A program made the translations under genes and the position numbers. From Aulostomus chinensis (Eukaryota > Chordata > Actinopteri > Syngnathiformes > Aulostomidae), in NCBI GenBank assembly GCA_037954235.1, contig JBBMOA010000013.1, positions 21,629,001-21,693,000 of the forward strand: a stretch of 64,000 bases of DNA, given 5' to 3'. Shown here piece by piece: positions 34,601 to 46,500 of this stretch; within the stretch, counting starts at the first letter, position 1, and every line of letters starts with the position of its first letter. The notes under the pieces are model-generated. The model ran no database searches. It was not told the DNA's origin and saw nothing but the letters and a program-made list of their open reading frames with translations.

Positions 34601-37600
34601 ACTGGAGTCACTGAGCTTTCCTGTGCGTCTCCTCTGACCTCCTCTGCTTCTGACATGACAGCGTCAGCAGCTGGAAGGTTTGAGTCAATAATCATGTTTT
34701 TCCACCAACACACACACTGGAAATCACAAACAAGATCTGATTCTGAGCTGAGATGTTTACCATCTTTCTCAGCTGGCTGTGTTAGGACCATTTCTTCATC
34801 TGGTCGCGTTTCAAAAGTCATTTGAACACTTGGAGCCTCTTCCTCAGATGAAAGAGCCTGACATTCATATGATGTTGTGTCCGCCTCCTGCAACAGACAG
34901 TAAGAAGGATTATGGACTTGGGAGGCACGATTACTGGATTTTTGGGCAAATACAGATTTTTTTTACAACTGATTTTGGCTGATAACCAACATTTATAGAG
35001 GTTAAAATTAAGTTTATAGGTTATTCAAGTTTCCCCATATTGAAACACACATGAAAACACTGTGAATTTGAGAAAGTACTGTGTTTCTTGGTTTCCAAAG
35101 CATGTAGGAAAGTGCATAAATTGTACATACATCAAATATATCATAAAATATATGAATGGTTGTTTCCTGATCACTGATAACTAAAGAGGACATGAACAAC
35201 AGTAACCAATAGCTTTAGAATGTATATATAATTACCAATATCTGCCAAAAAGATAACTTGTTGACATTACTGAGCAGTTTTGTTGACCACTGTCCCATTC
35301 AAGAAAAATACTTAGAGGAACTTGACCAACTTTACTTTTTTTTATAAATATAATTTTGCTTCACAAGATGCTGAAAAGAGGAATTATTTATGGCAAAATG
35401 GGACAACAGTGACTTTTCTTTTACCTGAAGAAACCCAGACATCTCAACCTTTGACACATCCACTTCACTCTCCTGGTTTTCAGATTCCTCTGTAAAGCCA
35501 TACACAATAATCAGTCAAATTTTGCCATCAAACAAATTTTTTTTTTTTTACACAAACGTGTCCGCATACCCTTGGTGTTCGACTTTTCATCGACTAGCTC
35601 ATCAGTTTGTTGAGACACAACTGGTGACGGTGCAGCAGCTGTAAACTCAGTTTCTGCAGCTGTTTGCTGAGCAGGAGGGGGCTGACGCTCTTCTTCAGCT
35701 GTAGTGGTTTCCATCGCTGTTGGAGCAGGCTCCGCCCCTTCTGCTTCTTCCCTTGCATCTTGAATAATAAAGCTGGAGGATAAAGCACTGTCGGGATCCA
35801 TGGAAAGCAGAGTGAGGGCTGCTTCCTTCATGTCAGCATCCTGGAGCGTCATCTCTACATCCTCATGACGAGTCTCCGCTGGAAGTCTCGCGTCAGCTGA
35901 GGTACAGACATCCATGAGTGTCAGCAGAGCGTTAGCCTCTACCGGTACAGCTGGCATCTCTCTGACCTGTGTCTCCATCTCACCCTCAGACAGCTCGGGG
36001 GTGATGTCGCTTAGTGCATCACAGGTGTCGTCAGAGAACGAGGTGGTGACTGTGGTGGTGACAGGCTCAGAGTCTGTGCTCGTGTCCTGCTTCTTCAGCT
36101 GCTCTTCTGACCCCAGACTTGGAGGGGAAACTGAAGACTTTGGAAATCTATCAGACTTCTCCCCTTTGTCTTCTCTGGAGGCTATCTTCTCTTCATGGCC
36201 GTCATCTTTCTTTTCTGGAACTTTATCCTTCTTTTCCAGCTTTTTCTTGGCACTCTTAGTATCAAATTTGTCATGGAGAGATTCTTCAGAGACTTTCTGC
36301 TGTTCCTTTCCCTCTTTTTTCTTCTCCTTTGCTATGTCAGGTTTGCTGATCGGTGCAGCTGCTGTACTTCTAACATCTAAAATTGGAGCTTTCTTATCCG
36401 TCTTTGGTACCAGCGGTGTCTTAATTTCTTCTCTGGATTTAGATTTCTCAGTGATTTTTAGTTTTTCTGTTGGCTTGACTCGTTTTGGGTCTTTATTCGT
36501 TTCAGAGCTGGTCTTATTTGGTTTCTGGCTGTCTTGATCAGCTTTTGTCTTGTCTTTGTCATTGTCTTTGCTCTCTGTTTTAGATTTGAGTTTTTCTCCT
36601 TGCCTGTCTTCAGAGTAGCTCTTTGACCTTTTAAGGACTTCCTTGGAGAGTTTCTCTTTCTTTTTGCTGCTCTCTGATCCAGGCTCCATGTCAGATCGAT
36701 CCTCGGAGGAACCAGCAGAATCAGGGCGGAGAAGTTGCTTAAAATCTCCTTTTGCAGGTGTTTTCTCTGCTTTGGCCTTTTCCTTCTCTTTGCCCTTATC
36801 CTTCTCCCTAGTTTTGTCCTTTTCTCTTTCCTTGTCCTTCTCTGCTTTGCCACTCTCAGCTGACTGAGCCTTCAACTTCTTGGCCATGGCATCTTTAGAA
36901 GCCTCGTCACCTACACCTTCAGACCCAGTTGCCTTTTGTTCTCTTGTACCACCACCGGCCATTTTCTTCTCACTTTTGACCTTTGCCTTCTTGTCACCTT
37001 TCTCTTCAGTGGACACTTTCACAGAGGAGACCTCCTTTAGTTGAGACTCATCTGCTAAATATTCGGATTTCTTCTCCTGCTTTTGTTTGAGCTTGGTACG
37101 TTCATCCGACAAACTGCGTTCTTTCTCTTTGCGTTCTTTCAAATGAGGTTCTTTGCGGGACGACCGGTCAAATTTTCCAACTGAGCGTTGCCTGAGAGCC
37201 TCTTGGGATCCTAGCTCCAAATCCAAGATGAAGGAGTGTGTCCGGCCTTTGTCGGACAGTTTCTTGGTGTCGCTGGAATCCTCAGAGATGCTGCCGCTCA
37301 TCCTTCGGTGCCTCTCCTCAGATGATGCTGATTCAGACAAATTTCTCATCAATTTCTGTTGTGGGGTCCTTGACGCTGAAGATTTCACTTCCTAATTTTG
37401 AAACAACAACCAACAAAATACTACATCAGTTACTAACCAAGAACAACAACTTGATTATGACATTTGTTAAATTCTGGAATTATGTTACATACTGCCTTCT
37501 TAGACCCGTCTGTGTCTCCCTTCTTCTTGTTTGAAACATCTCCTTCTTTCCTGAGGATTAAAAACAAAGGCCACAATCACTTTTTTCCTTTGTTCCTGAA

Positions 37601-40600
37601 CATTTGTGCTGGTGAGCAGCAACTATACTAATTTGTATCAGTACTTTTCAGACTTACCTTGAGTCTAGCTTCCTCTTTCTGCTGAGGGCCATTTTTTTCT
37701 CAAGGACTTTGCGTTCCTTGCGAGCCTCTTTGGCTCTGGGTTTCTCCAGCCCAGCGGAGTCTGCACTCTTTTGTTTTTTCTGATCTGTATAGTGAAATTA
37801 TGACCATTAACTAAAGGATGAGGTTCTGGATGTGAAATAAAACAACTTCAAAGAGGCGCATGTAAGAAAGAGAAAGCTTACACACAATTATTTAAATAAA
37901 ATAACCAACTAGCAATTTATTTCTAACACAATTAAGCAATGGACCTCCCCATCTCAAGCTCACACTGCCATCAGGCAGATGTATAATTCCTAACATTTGA
38001 GGACCCTGTGCGCTACATTTTCAAAACCTGACAGAAATACCTTGTTCTTCCGCCTGTGCAGCTTTCTGTTTGCGCTTCTCTTCCATTCGTTCTCGGTTTT
38101 GCTGCCTTTTTAGCAGCCTGTCTTCTTTGTCCTTAGCCTAAAGCAGACAAATAAGGTAGGAGAGATTGGACACATGGGGTCATGACCATTTAAAATGGAA
38201 GATTAACTTATTTGTCAGTAAAATCCGAGATTATGGACTTGGATTTGTAAAACTCACCGCAGATCTACGCCGCTCCTCCACAGTGACTTCATCATCTGAG
38301 TCGCTATAGTAACGAGAGTACAGGAAGGGCTTGTGAACGTAAGCTTTGCGGCGAGGTTTACTCTCCCTTTCTTCCTCTCCTGTGTCCCCACTGACTTCTT
38401 TCTTCTCTGATCTTTCACCTTGACGTAGAGAGAAAAAACAATTTTTTTTTCAAGCACTCCAACAAATTCTGTGATTGTGCAACAAGAAAGATGGAAAGAT
38501 TTAAAATGTCAGACCATCTGGTGAAAGCTCTCCCTCTTCAGAAGACTCAGACAGCGGCTCCTCTTCCTCACTTTCTCCCTCAAATGATGAAAGGTCACTG
38601 GTGTGGACGGAGCTCACTGTGATGTCACTCAGGCCTTCCAGGTCTGAGTCCTCCAAAGAGTACTCTGTGGAGTGAAGACGCCTCAGTATTCAAATATTGA
38701 AATAGTTTCCTCTGTACTGCAATTCAAGCCAAGAACAAGCATTTGGAGTTGGTATTGCTTATTTACATACAATCTGTTTCCAGTGATGAGAAATGTCCAT
38801 CACTGTCAGAATACACCGGATCCAGAATTGAACGCACACAAAGAGAAAAGCGGCTTACCTTCCTTTATCCTCTCTCTGGCTTTCTGCTTGGCCTGAATGG
38901 TGGATTTCAGTAAATCTTCATCCTGCTTCTCCTCTGATGGTTTTCCTGATGTTTTACTGAGCGCTTTGTCCTCCTCTGTCAGGTCTTGAGCTCCTGTCTC
39001 TTCCTCCTCCATCTTTATCTCTTCAGTGAATATCTCTTTTCCGATTTCCATCTGATCCTGAGTGTCTTCTGTCTTCACTTTTAATTCCTGGATCTCCAGT
39101 GCTAGCTTTGCGTCCTCTGCTTCTTCTGATGTTTTCCTGTCTCCTTCCTCAACAAGACTCATGTCTTCTTCACACTCTTCCACGAGCTGCATGGCCTCGT
39201 CTAAAGCCCTGCTTCCTCTGTCTGTGCCGGAGCTGGCCCTGACACTAGCCTCCTGATTGAGAGAGGTTATGGTGTCTAGGATGGACATGGCGTCACGGGC
39301 TGCAGTGGAGGTTGGAGTGGATGATGAGGCTGAGAACATATGAACATGTAATGAAGAGTGTTAACTACATCTGTGAAAGTCCATGAGCTTATTTTAATAG
39401 TTTAAAAGAAATCTGTATTGTCAACCACACAAAAATTCATGAGTAATTGTGTTACATACTCATGATCTCAATATTCACCACTATAACTGTAATGATAACT
39501 TTTTGCAACCTTGCTCAGGAATGCTGCTGTCAGGTTTGATCTCAACAGAAGGCGGTGGGGCTGGTGGCTCCTCAGCACAGCTGCCAGGAGACAGAAATTC
39601 GTGGACCACCCTCTCCACTTGTGGTCTGAAGATGTGGTTGATTTTGGGATCAACCACTTGGGTGACAATCCTGTCCACTCCTTGCTCCAGCATCCCAGAT
39701 CTAAGAGGCATAGTTTGCTTTACTATTGCATTGCTTTCACATAAAATTTGTTGTGGAAAAGTACAGCATGAAGCAGAAAAACAACTTTCTGACAGACTTA
39801 CTGCAGCACAAGCTGTCTGATGTTGTTTCTCAGCTGGTTTTTGTTTAAGTGAGGGCTCCATGTGTGGTTTGAAAGGTGATTGGAGACAAAGTTGTCAACT
39901 CTTTGTTTCAGGTTCAAATAAGCTGGCTGCAAGAGAGGAGTGAAGCTTAAATTTAAGAACACCACACATGCTTTGAACATTAGGTTGAAGCACTTTGTCA
40001 TATTCTCTTAAGACATGCAGCATAAGTGTCTGGGTCCTAGATGACGGGTGGTGTCATTTAAACATCAAAGAGAACTGAAGCAGTTTTAAGCAGCCCGGTA
40101 CAACAACACAAAACTCCACACGTGCAGAGAAACAATAACCCTAAAAGTGTCCTATTACTGGAAGGACATTTGTCCATCCTCTGCAGCTAAGAATTTTTTA
40201 TAACGTACAAAAAAAATAAACGGGAATTAGAAACCACAGGCTGACTTGGACTCTTACATATGAAAATTTCAACTTAATTTCCGCCTTAAAGTAGACATGT
40301 CAAATAATAAGAACCTGAGTAAAAGTTATAGGAGTTTATAGATAGACCAGGCAACATTAGCCCAACAGAGGCACCTAAATATTGGCTTAAGTAAACGTTG
40401 GCTGCCCAATGATTCGTATTTTTTTCCACGACACACCACATTTAACTGTTCAAATAATTCGCAAATGATAATATGGAGTTAAATTACCTTTGTATCAACG
40501 TCTGCGAGGCAGTCCCTCCTGAACTGGTCGAAAAGCCCCTGTGATTTTAAGTGACTGACGATCATGGAGACCAGCTGCGGGTCCCCCGGTGGCAACCCGG

Positions 40601-40604
40601 CCAT
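28633..40604 (-). CDS. bod1l1: Biorientation of chromosomes in cell division 1-like 1
   Basis: There are 29 coding exons totalling 5004 nt (1667 aa): 40488-40604, 39802-39926, 39510-39700, 38859-39329, 38515-38664, 38258-38418, 38042-38137, 37658-37784, 37493-37550, 35570-37391, 35425-35489, 34761-34887, 34554-34680, 34433-34476, 34296-34347, 34122-34180, 33630-33708, 33300-33358, 33011-33086, 32842-32888, 32484-32652, 32227-32306, 31981-32107, 31674-31726, 31497-31590, 31278-31357, 31100-31196, 30731-30857, 28633-28756. The BOD1/Shg1 domain occupies about residues 8-115 (GLFDQFRRDCLADVDTK, VVDPKINHIFRPQVE). A YVHKPFLYSRYYSDSDDE-type motif and a Lys/Glu-rich 1.8-kb exon follow. AT-hook-like GRGRRKRK, PRRGRSSK and RRGRPPK motifs come near the C-terminus, which ends SKRAKR. 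The donor of 38515-38664 (GTCTGA) is weak. The human protein, at about 3050 aa, has a much larger central exon. BOD1L protects stalled replication forks and works with SETD1A in the nucleus. Confidence 0.95.
30014..30090. repeat. Perfect 34-bp inverted repeat with 9-nt loop
   Basis: The arm 30014-30047 (starts TGTAGCGACACTGATCC, ends GTGTCAGC) is the exact reverse complement of 30057-30090. The loop is CGGATACAA. A further partial copy (GACAGCCTGTCACCCGGACA) follows at 30091-30110. It lies in the last, 2-kb intron of bod1l1. Ends do not match a known transposon. Confidence 0.97.
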
Positions 40605-40800
40605 GTTTCAATTAATTCAGATAACCTTGGCTTCAGTGAATTAAAAGCAATGATAAAACATCAGCATAAATCCAAGCTCAGTGCAGTGGCTCTCTGTTTT
40701 GGTCCGTGAAGTTCGAAGCGGTTTTCACCCGGAACAGCTCCTTTAGTAACCCGGAAAGGCATGGAGGATGAACATTTCAAAATAAAAGTCGACGAACGTT
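40605..40800 (-). promoter_or_regulatory. bod1l1 promoter region
   Basis: This is the flank immediately upstream of the bod1l1 start codon. Two CCGGAA words (40729-40734 and 40751-40756) are possible ETS-family sites 22 bp apart. No TATA box was seen. The call rests on position. Positions 40801-41239 further upstream contain nothing I can name. Confidence 0.35.
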
Positions 40801-41239
40801 AACCGAGGTAAGACTTGCAGTACATTTAGATTTAATATGTATGAGACAGTCAGATTATTAACGCGACAATTTAATGCTCGGCGTATTTCATGAAGGGACG
40901 TTTGGTGGTTCAGTTATTTGCCTACTACATTGTGCTAAAAATTCAAAATAGGACCGCAGCTTTTACTTTAGCGCCCTCTAGTGACGTGTGTGCTGACTTA
41001 AATAAATACTTCTTAAATTATTTGTATTTGGTTTTGTAGAATTAACTGGACTATTTATGCCCAAAACGGATTTTGTAAACTAATGCTCTAGACGAATGTA
41101 CATGTCTTACTCCACTTACTACTACTAGCATGCACTATAGCTTTGTCAGTTTATCGCGATGAGGTAATATAATACAGCTTCTCAGTGTTTATGGATAATA
41201 TGCATTCGTAAAATATCAAGTAGAGGAGAAAAAACTCTT

Positions 41240-41320
41240 GGCAGCGGTGGGATTCGAACCCACGCCCCCGAAGAGACTGGAGCCTTAATCCAGCGCCTTA
41301 GACCGCTCGGCCACGCTACC
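41240..41320 (-). tRNA. tRNA-Leu (anticodon AAG)
   Basis: An 81-nt cloverleaf is read on the minus strand. The acceptor stem GGTAGCG pairs with CGCTGCC. The D-arm contains TGGCCGAGCGGTC, the A-box of class II leucine tRNAs. The anticodon stem-loop CTGGA-TTAAGGC-TCCAG gives anticodon AAG. A long variable arm (TCTCTTCGGGGGC) is present. The T-arm GGTTCGAATCC is the B-box. A run of six T residues follows shortly downstream as Pol III terminator. No intron and no encoded CCA. It is nearly identical to human tRNA-Leu-AAG as I recall it and appears functional. It lies between the bod1l1 promoter and the aurkb 3' end. Confidence 0.97.
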
Positions 41321-41697
41321 ATTATGTCATTCACAGGCAAAGTAGCTTTTTCAAAGTAAATTACCCAGTTGCTTAACTTGTCAGAGACACTTCTTGATAT
41401 AATAAACATTTCATACAAAATTCTTACGCTCAATGTATCAGGATTAGTCTGCACTATAGCCTTCCTGTAACTTGCAGTCTCATACTACTGCACTGCCCTC
41501 ACTGGGGTTCAGGAAAGGTCACTTCTCAAGGTGAAGCGATTGGCTCATATAGGATGGTCTAAATATTAACGTTAAAATGGTGAGCCTCATAGACGCTGAA
41601 CACAATGACCTTCCAAATTCATTCAAAGTGGAAAAGGGGTCAAATTATAAATAATATTAATAGCAATCAATTGATCAAATAACATTCTTTTATAATA

Positions 41698-41703
41698 TTT
41701 ATT
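41698..41703 (-). terminator. Probable aurkb polyadenylation signal
   Basis: AATAAA on the minus strand lies about 425 nt past the aurkb stop codon. It is the nearest canonical hexamer that I noticed. Confidence 0.45.
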
Positions 41704-42126
41704 AGAATTCAAAGTATATATTGAGCGGTAATAATAACATGCTTCCCACTCAAACCCTCCAACACGGCCTTTTGAACTATTTGAAAATATACTTTAGCTT
41801 GAGGCAGTCTAACAGTAGTACTTTGGCGTCGAAACCATCAGATACAGAAATTCAAAACAGTTGTGTTCGTTTAAAAATGGTTCAGAAAACAAACGACAAA
41901 AACAGAGATAATTCTAGGTAGGGAATAAACTAGACACAGATAAAGACATTACACTGTACAATATAAAAAATTCAGGTAAGCATTTACACCCATCATAAAA
42001 TGTGCCAGAATAATGGCAGTGTGAAGGAAGCCCATGGCAGTGAAACCAAAAGATGCTGGCCCTGGAGTCTCTTGTGGCAGACAAATAAAAACACTCCTCA
42101 GGAGTTCAGCAGGTTGGCAGATGGGC

Positions 42127-43975
42127 TCATGAGTTTTTGGTGGGGCAGATGGGGGGTAAGACCCGACGGGAGTTGGCTTGCACCCACGGGTGGTCGATGA
42201 CGCTCTGTAGTGAGAGACGATCAATGGGGTTGTGGCGAAGCAGCTTGGAGATCAGGTCCCGTGCGCCATCTGAGATAGGTTTAGGGAACTTCAAGTCCAC
42301 CTGTGAACAGGAAGAAGCCATTGTCTCTATTCATTTTGACAACAGTGTTAGAAACCATTGTAATATGTAATACCATTCACGATATTTCAGCGCCACCATA
42401 TAACATGGTGATTTATCACACAAGTACAGAGATGGTTCATTAGATTCATGCAAACTCAAGTGCCCCAGCAACTCTATTTTGCTGAGGTCCCCACTCGTGC
42501 TCCCTGGGCTCTCTGTGCCCTTGATCTCCTGTGGGGAGATGTCTGTCATCAACTGCTGCCAACCTCTCCAAGTGAAAACAACGAGCTAACATTCATATGT
42601 AATGTAGCCAGAGGTGACAGGAGCAAACAGGTGAGGAAAAGGCATTTCTGCTGTTTCAGAGTTCCCCAAAATGTCAAACACAGCCTTAAAAGAAAAAAAA
42701 GAAAGAAAAAAACACAAGCTAGAAGAAAGCTTGAACAGCCATTTTTAACTCTTTATGAAGCGGTCTTTGTTGGCTCCACACCTCTGCATTGCCTCTAAAC
42801 CGGACTTCAAGTTGAGGAAAGAGCAAATCTCTTGTCGCGTTAAGGCAGCTGTAGCACAGGGTAAACCCAATGATTGGTTTAAAGACACAAAACAAGCCAG
42901 AACATTTCCTCCAAAGGCAGAATTATAATGGCTAAGGTCAAAGGTCAGACCATTCTTAAGCACTGACCCTGTAAGCGTGTGTGTATACTATAAGCCCTCT
43001 TAAATTCTTCTGTCACAAGCACAACTGGACACAAAGTCTAAACATTGCCAGTCTGTATATAGATGGACAGTGTTTTCAGTAAACATGGCAGATACGGTCT
43101 AATACACCCGTGCATCTTTGACAGCAAATTGTGATACTGGTAAAACCTGATCTTTGACATTGTGGGGGGAGGGTGTGCAGCTACTTTGTCAGGAGAACAG
43201 CTGAATTGGTCCATAATGATGTATCTGATCAACAAAAATACACCAACCTTCATAATCCTTTTGTATGTTTCCGAATGGCTAGCAGTTTCAAAAGGTGGAT
43301 TGCCAACCAAACATTCATAGCAGAGGACCCCGATGCACCACAGATCCACCTTCTCGCTGTGGGTGTGGCCTTCAATCATCTCAGGAGGAAGGTAATCCAA
43401 TGTCCCGCACATCGTCCGACGCCTTGTCAAGAGTGAAACACAAAAGGTGCAGAAGGATTAGAGGCAGCAGCAAAGAAACAGGTCTGGAGAGACATTAAAG
43501 AAACATAAGGCTCTCACCTTAGAGAGGGTGCATGAACAGACCAACCAAAATCAGCTATTTTAAGTTCTCCGCGATAGCCGAGAAGCAGATTCTCTGGCTT
43601 GATGTCACGATGAATCACTTTCTTCTCATGGCAGTACATGAGTGCATCAGATATCTCCTCCATGTACTGGAAATATATGGAGGATAGAAATGAGCAATTT
43701 CAAACAAAAGCAACACATTTGTATTTTAACACAATTATAAATAAACACAAATACTGTAAAAATTAAACTTCGTTTCACTGATTTAAAAATAACAGCCCAA
43801 GCAAATGTATTCTAACAAAACTCATACCGTGGCAGTACGTTGGTCATCAAATCTCCCACATCTCTGGAGCTCTTTGTACATTTCCCCCCGTGGAGCATAC
43901 TCAAGCACCAAGAAGACCCTTTTCCGGTCATGGAAGTAATTGTAGAAGCGCAAGATGTTGGGATGTCTGAGGTGG

Positions 43976-44009
<34 letters not shown>

Positions 44010-46264
44010 GAGAGAGAGAGAATTCAGTTTCAGTCACTAAGGAATTTTGAGTCTGTTCAAGTGCCTCGTCCATATGTTTAATTACAATCAGGACGGAATC
44101 TGTATTGTAACAATAGTGATACCTGGCACCGGTGTATTAGTAATCTAACACAAGAGGAAGTATCATGATGTGCTGTGTATTGATATCTTGTCCCGCTCCT
44201 ATCCCTAAGGTTTTGATCCAGCAAAAAAAAACACACACACACACACACACATACATATCAACCCTAACCACACCCACATAATGGTATCAGTGTGTATGTG
44301 ACATGATTTTAGATCCATATTCTTTACTTAAAATATGTTTGTTATCTATGCAGCGGTATAGAAAAGGTAAGACTACAGTTCATGAGGGGCATGAGCTCCA
44401 CTAGGTCAACATTTAAGGGCTGTTTCTATGTACAGACAGGTGACAGAAGAAAAATCAAGAGTCCAAGTAAGATGTCTGTGAAACTGTGGCAAATAAAGCT
44501 CAACATCATGACACGGAAGATTCCAAAAACATGTGGCAGGATACTAACTTGAGATGGGCCTGAATCTCTATCTCCCTCCTGAGCTGGTGCTCCACACCTT
44601 CCTTCTCCATCTGGGATTTGAACAACACCTTCAGCGCCACGATGGCTTGTAGCTTCTTCACCCTGGCAAGGTAGACATTACCAAACTTGCCCTTTCCTAG
44701 AGGTCGACCGATGTCAAAGTCATCAATGGTAACTTTCCTAAAGAGAGGAGAAAGGTCAGATATCTTGAGGGTGACCATTGAAATGGTAGATTTACAAACT
44801 GAGCTGAAACCACACAAATTCAAAAGAATATACAACTTACTTTAAAGTACCAGAGGATGAGCCAACATGCTCTCTCCCAGGGCCTGAAAATGACATTATA
44901 TTCAATATAAGGACTTTGTTTTTTACTTTCTCTAAATGGCACATGGATATTAACACTTTATGTTACCTGTGATGGCTTTTTTGTCAGTCTCTGGACGTGG
45001 CTTCACCTGGACACGCTGTGGACCTGCAACCATGCCTGGGGTTGCATACTGGTGTCACATGTAAATGCACAAAAAAACTCCAGTAAGTAGTTTTCTGACA
45101 TTCTTCAGTCAATCAGATGACCAACAACAAGATAAAGTTATAAAATTAAGGACAGCATAGTTTGTTTTAAAATGAAGCTATTACCAGTTTCTAGTGCTTC
45201 ACAAACTCATATCTATCATCGTAAAAATACTGCAAGAGAATGTTGTGAGCACAGCGGCCAAAGCTTTTAACAACTATCACATCTTACCGGTCTTTGGAAA
45301 CCTCTTGGTTCATAATTTTCCTTATTCTGTAAAGAAATAAACAGACAAAAACCTATGTTAGTAGATTTTAGGGAACATAACTGTTATTCAGACAGAGGTT
45401 TGTAATTTATAACAGTCTATAACTAAAGTTCTGCTGTGCACCTGTCAGCATACTGTCATGAGAGGTAAGGTTGCATCTGCTTTCCTGGAGGTCTGTGCTG
45501 TCTTCATTAAAGCCAGAATGTTGATAGGTCAGCAGTGCCAGAGCTCAACTGGTTTTCCTGCTTACATGGCACTTCTACAGGAACGCGTTAGTTAAAGCCG
45601 GTATGCCAAATTAAGCTCTACAGAGCAGCCATGCAATTTCTTTTATATGACGCAAAACTTGGGATTAAAAAAGACACCTAGAAACATCAACAGAGTGTCT
45701 ATGCAAATTCACACATCTGTCACCAATTTTTTTTTAAATCAATGTAACGTGAGTTACGTGTTGACGAACAGTTACACATTGTGCCGTGTAACGTTAAACA
45801 TTCGTCCTTTAACGTTAGTTTTATTACCCCGTGATGAGGTCATTTCTGATGGATTAAAAAAATAAACACACACACACACATACCATGAAACTTAACTGTT
45901 TGTTTTAAGGATTTTAAGGACCCGTATAATATGAGGAACATCAATCTCAATTTTAACAATGGCAAAGAACTAGTAGGTCTTTTAGTAGGTCTTGAAGTGA
46001 CATAATACAGCTCATGGGGTACATTTGGTTTTATTTTCATCACTTGCTGTCAAACTTTAAAGTTTTCGTCACGCTTGGTTATTAAAATATATATCAATTT
46101 ATGCTAATTTAGCTTGGCAAAGAAGCTAATCCAACCCCAGCTAACTAGCTAAAACCTCTTCCTACTACAGTATAATATTACGGGGGGGAAAAAACCCAGA
46201 TTGCTCGGTATTTTCAATTCTTGTCCATTCTTTTGTCCCAATCGAAAACAAAAATTACCTGCAT
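42127..46264 (-). CDS. aurkb: Aurora kinase B
   Basis: Nine coding exons total 996 nt (331 aa): 46259-46264 (ATG CAG only), 45288-45326, 44967-45048, 44841-44883, 44549-44737, 43828-43966, 43518-43666, 43248-43422, 42127-42300. The protein begins MQNKENYEPRG, a short N-terminal tail with a KEN box. The kinase domain spans about residues 62-315: glycine loop LGKGKFGNVYLA, VALK lysine, catalytic HRDIKPEN near residue 187, DFGWS, activation-loop RRRTMCGT, then LDYLPPEMIEG. The C-terminus reads NSRRVLPPICPTKNS. The short N-terminus and this tail point to Aurora B rather than Aurora A. Aurora B is the serine/threonine kinase of the chromosomal passenger complex, phosphorylating histone H3 and correcting kinetochore attachments. 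A 50-nt pyrimidine-rich microsatellite (coding strand) precedes the sixth exon's acceptor. The promoter carries G2/M elements. Confidence 0.96.
43973..44021. repeat. Purine tract (GAAA/GA)n at an aurkb splice acceptor
   Basis: This is a pure purine run of about 49 bp on the plus strand. On the transcribed sense strand it is a pyrimidine tract ending just before the acceptor of the 43828-43966 exon. It serves as, or extends, the polypyrimidine tract. Confidence 0.85.
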
Positions 46265-46349
46265 CGTGGTAGAAAGCGTCAAGCTAGTTTAAACTTTCTT
46301 TTTAGCGTAGAAAGCCCCTCTCCTGTCTGTTTTGCACTTCCTTGGCCGC

Positions 46350-46500
46350 CAACGTTTTCAAAATGCGACTTTTGACGAACCTGATTGGAGAGCATGTTCC
46401 GCATGGAGGACTCCTATTGGACAGAGGTCCCAGAATGGAACGCGCATGATTGGTGAATGACACCAACGACGATCCGCCTTCCCATCTCCTCACCCAATCA
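46350..46500 (-). promoter_or_regulatory. aurkb cell-cycle promoter: CHR plus CCAAT array
   Basis: On the gene's sense strand there are CCAAT boxes at 46384-46388, 46416-46420 and 46449-46453, spaced 32 and 33 bp. A fourth in opposite orientation is at 46494-46498. A CHR element, TTTGAA on the minus strand, is at 46357-46362, with a TCGCA (CDE-like) word four bases before it. No TATA box. Regularly spaced NF-Y boxes next to a CHR are the hallmark of genes repressed by DREAM and activated in G2/M. Confidence 0.7.

Noticed and set aside
35914..36537. A 207-residue plus-strand open frame.
   Set aside because: It is the antisense shadow of the large bod1l1 exon; its Ser/Phe-rich content is the complement of Lys/Glu/Ser codons.
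42127..46264. Identification of the kinase as Aurora A.
   Set aside because: The N-terminus is short (about 60 residues before the kinase domain) and the C-terminus NSRRVLPP is the Aurora B pattern.
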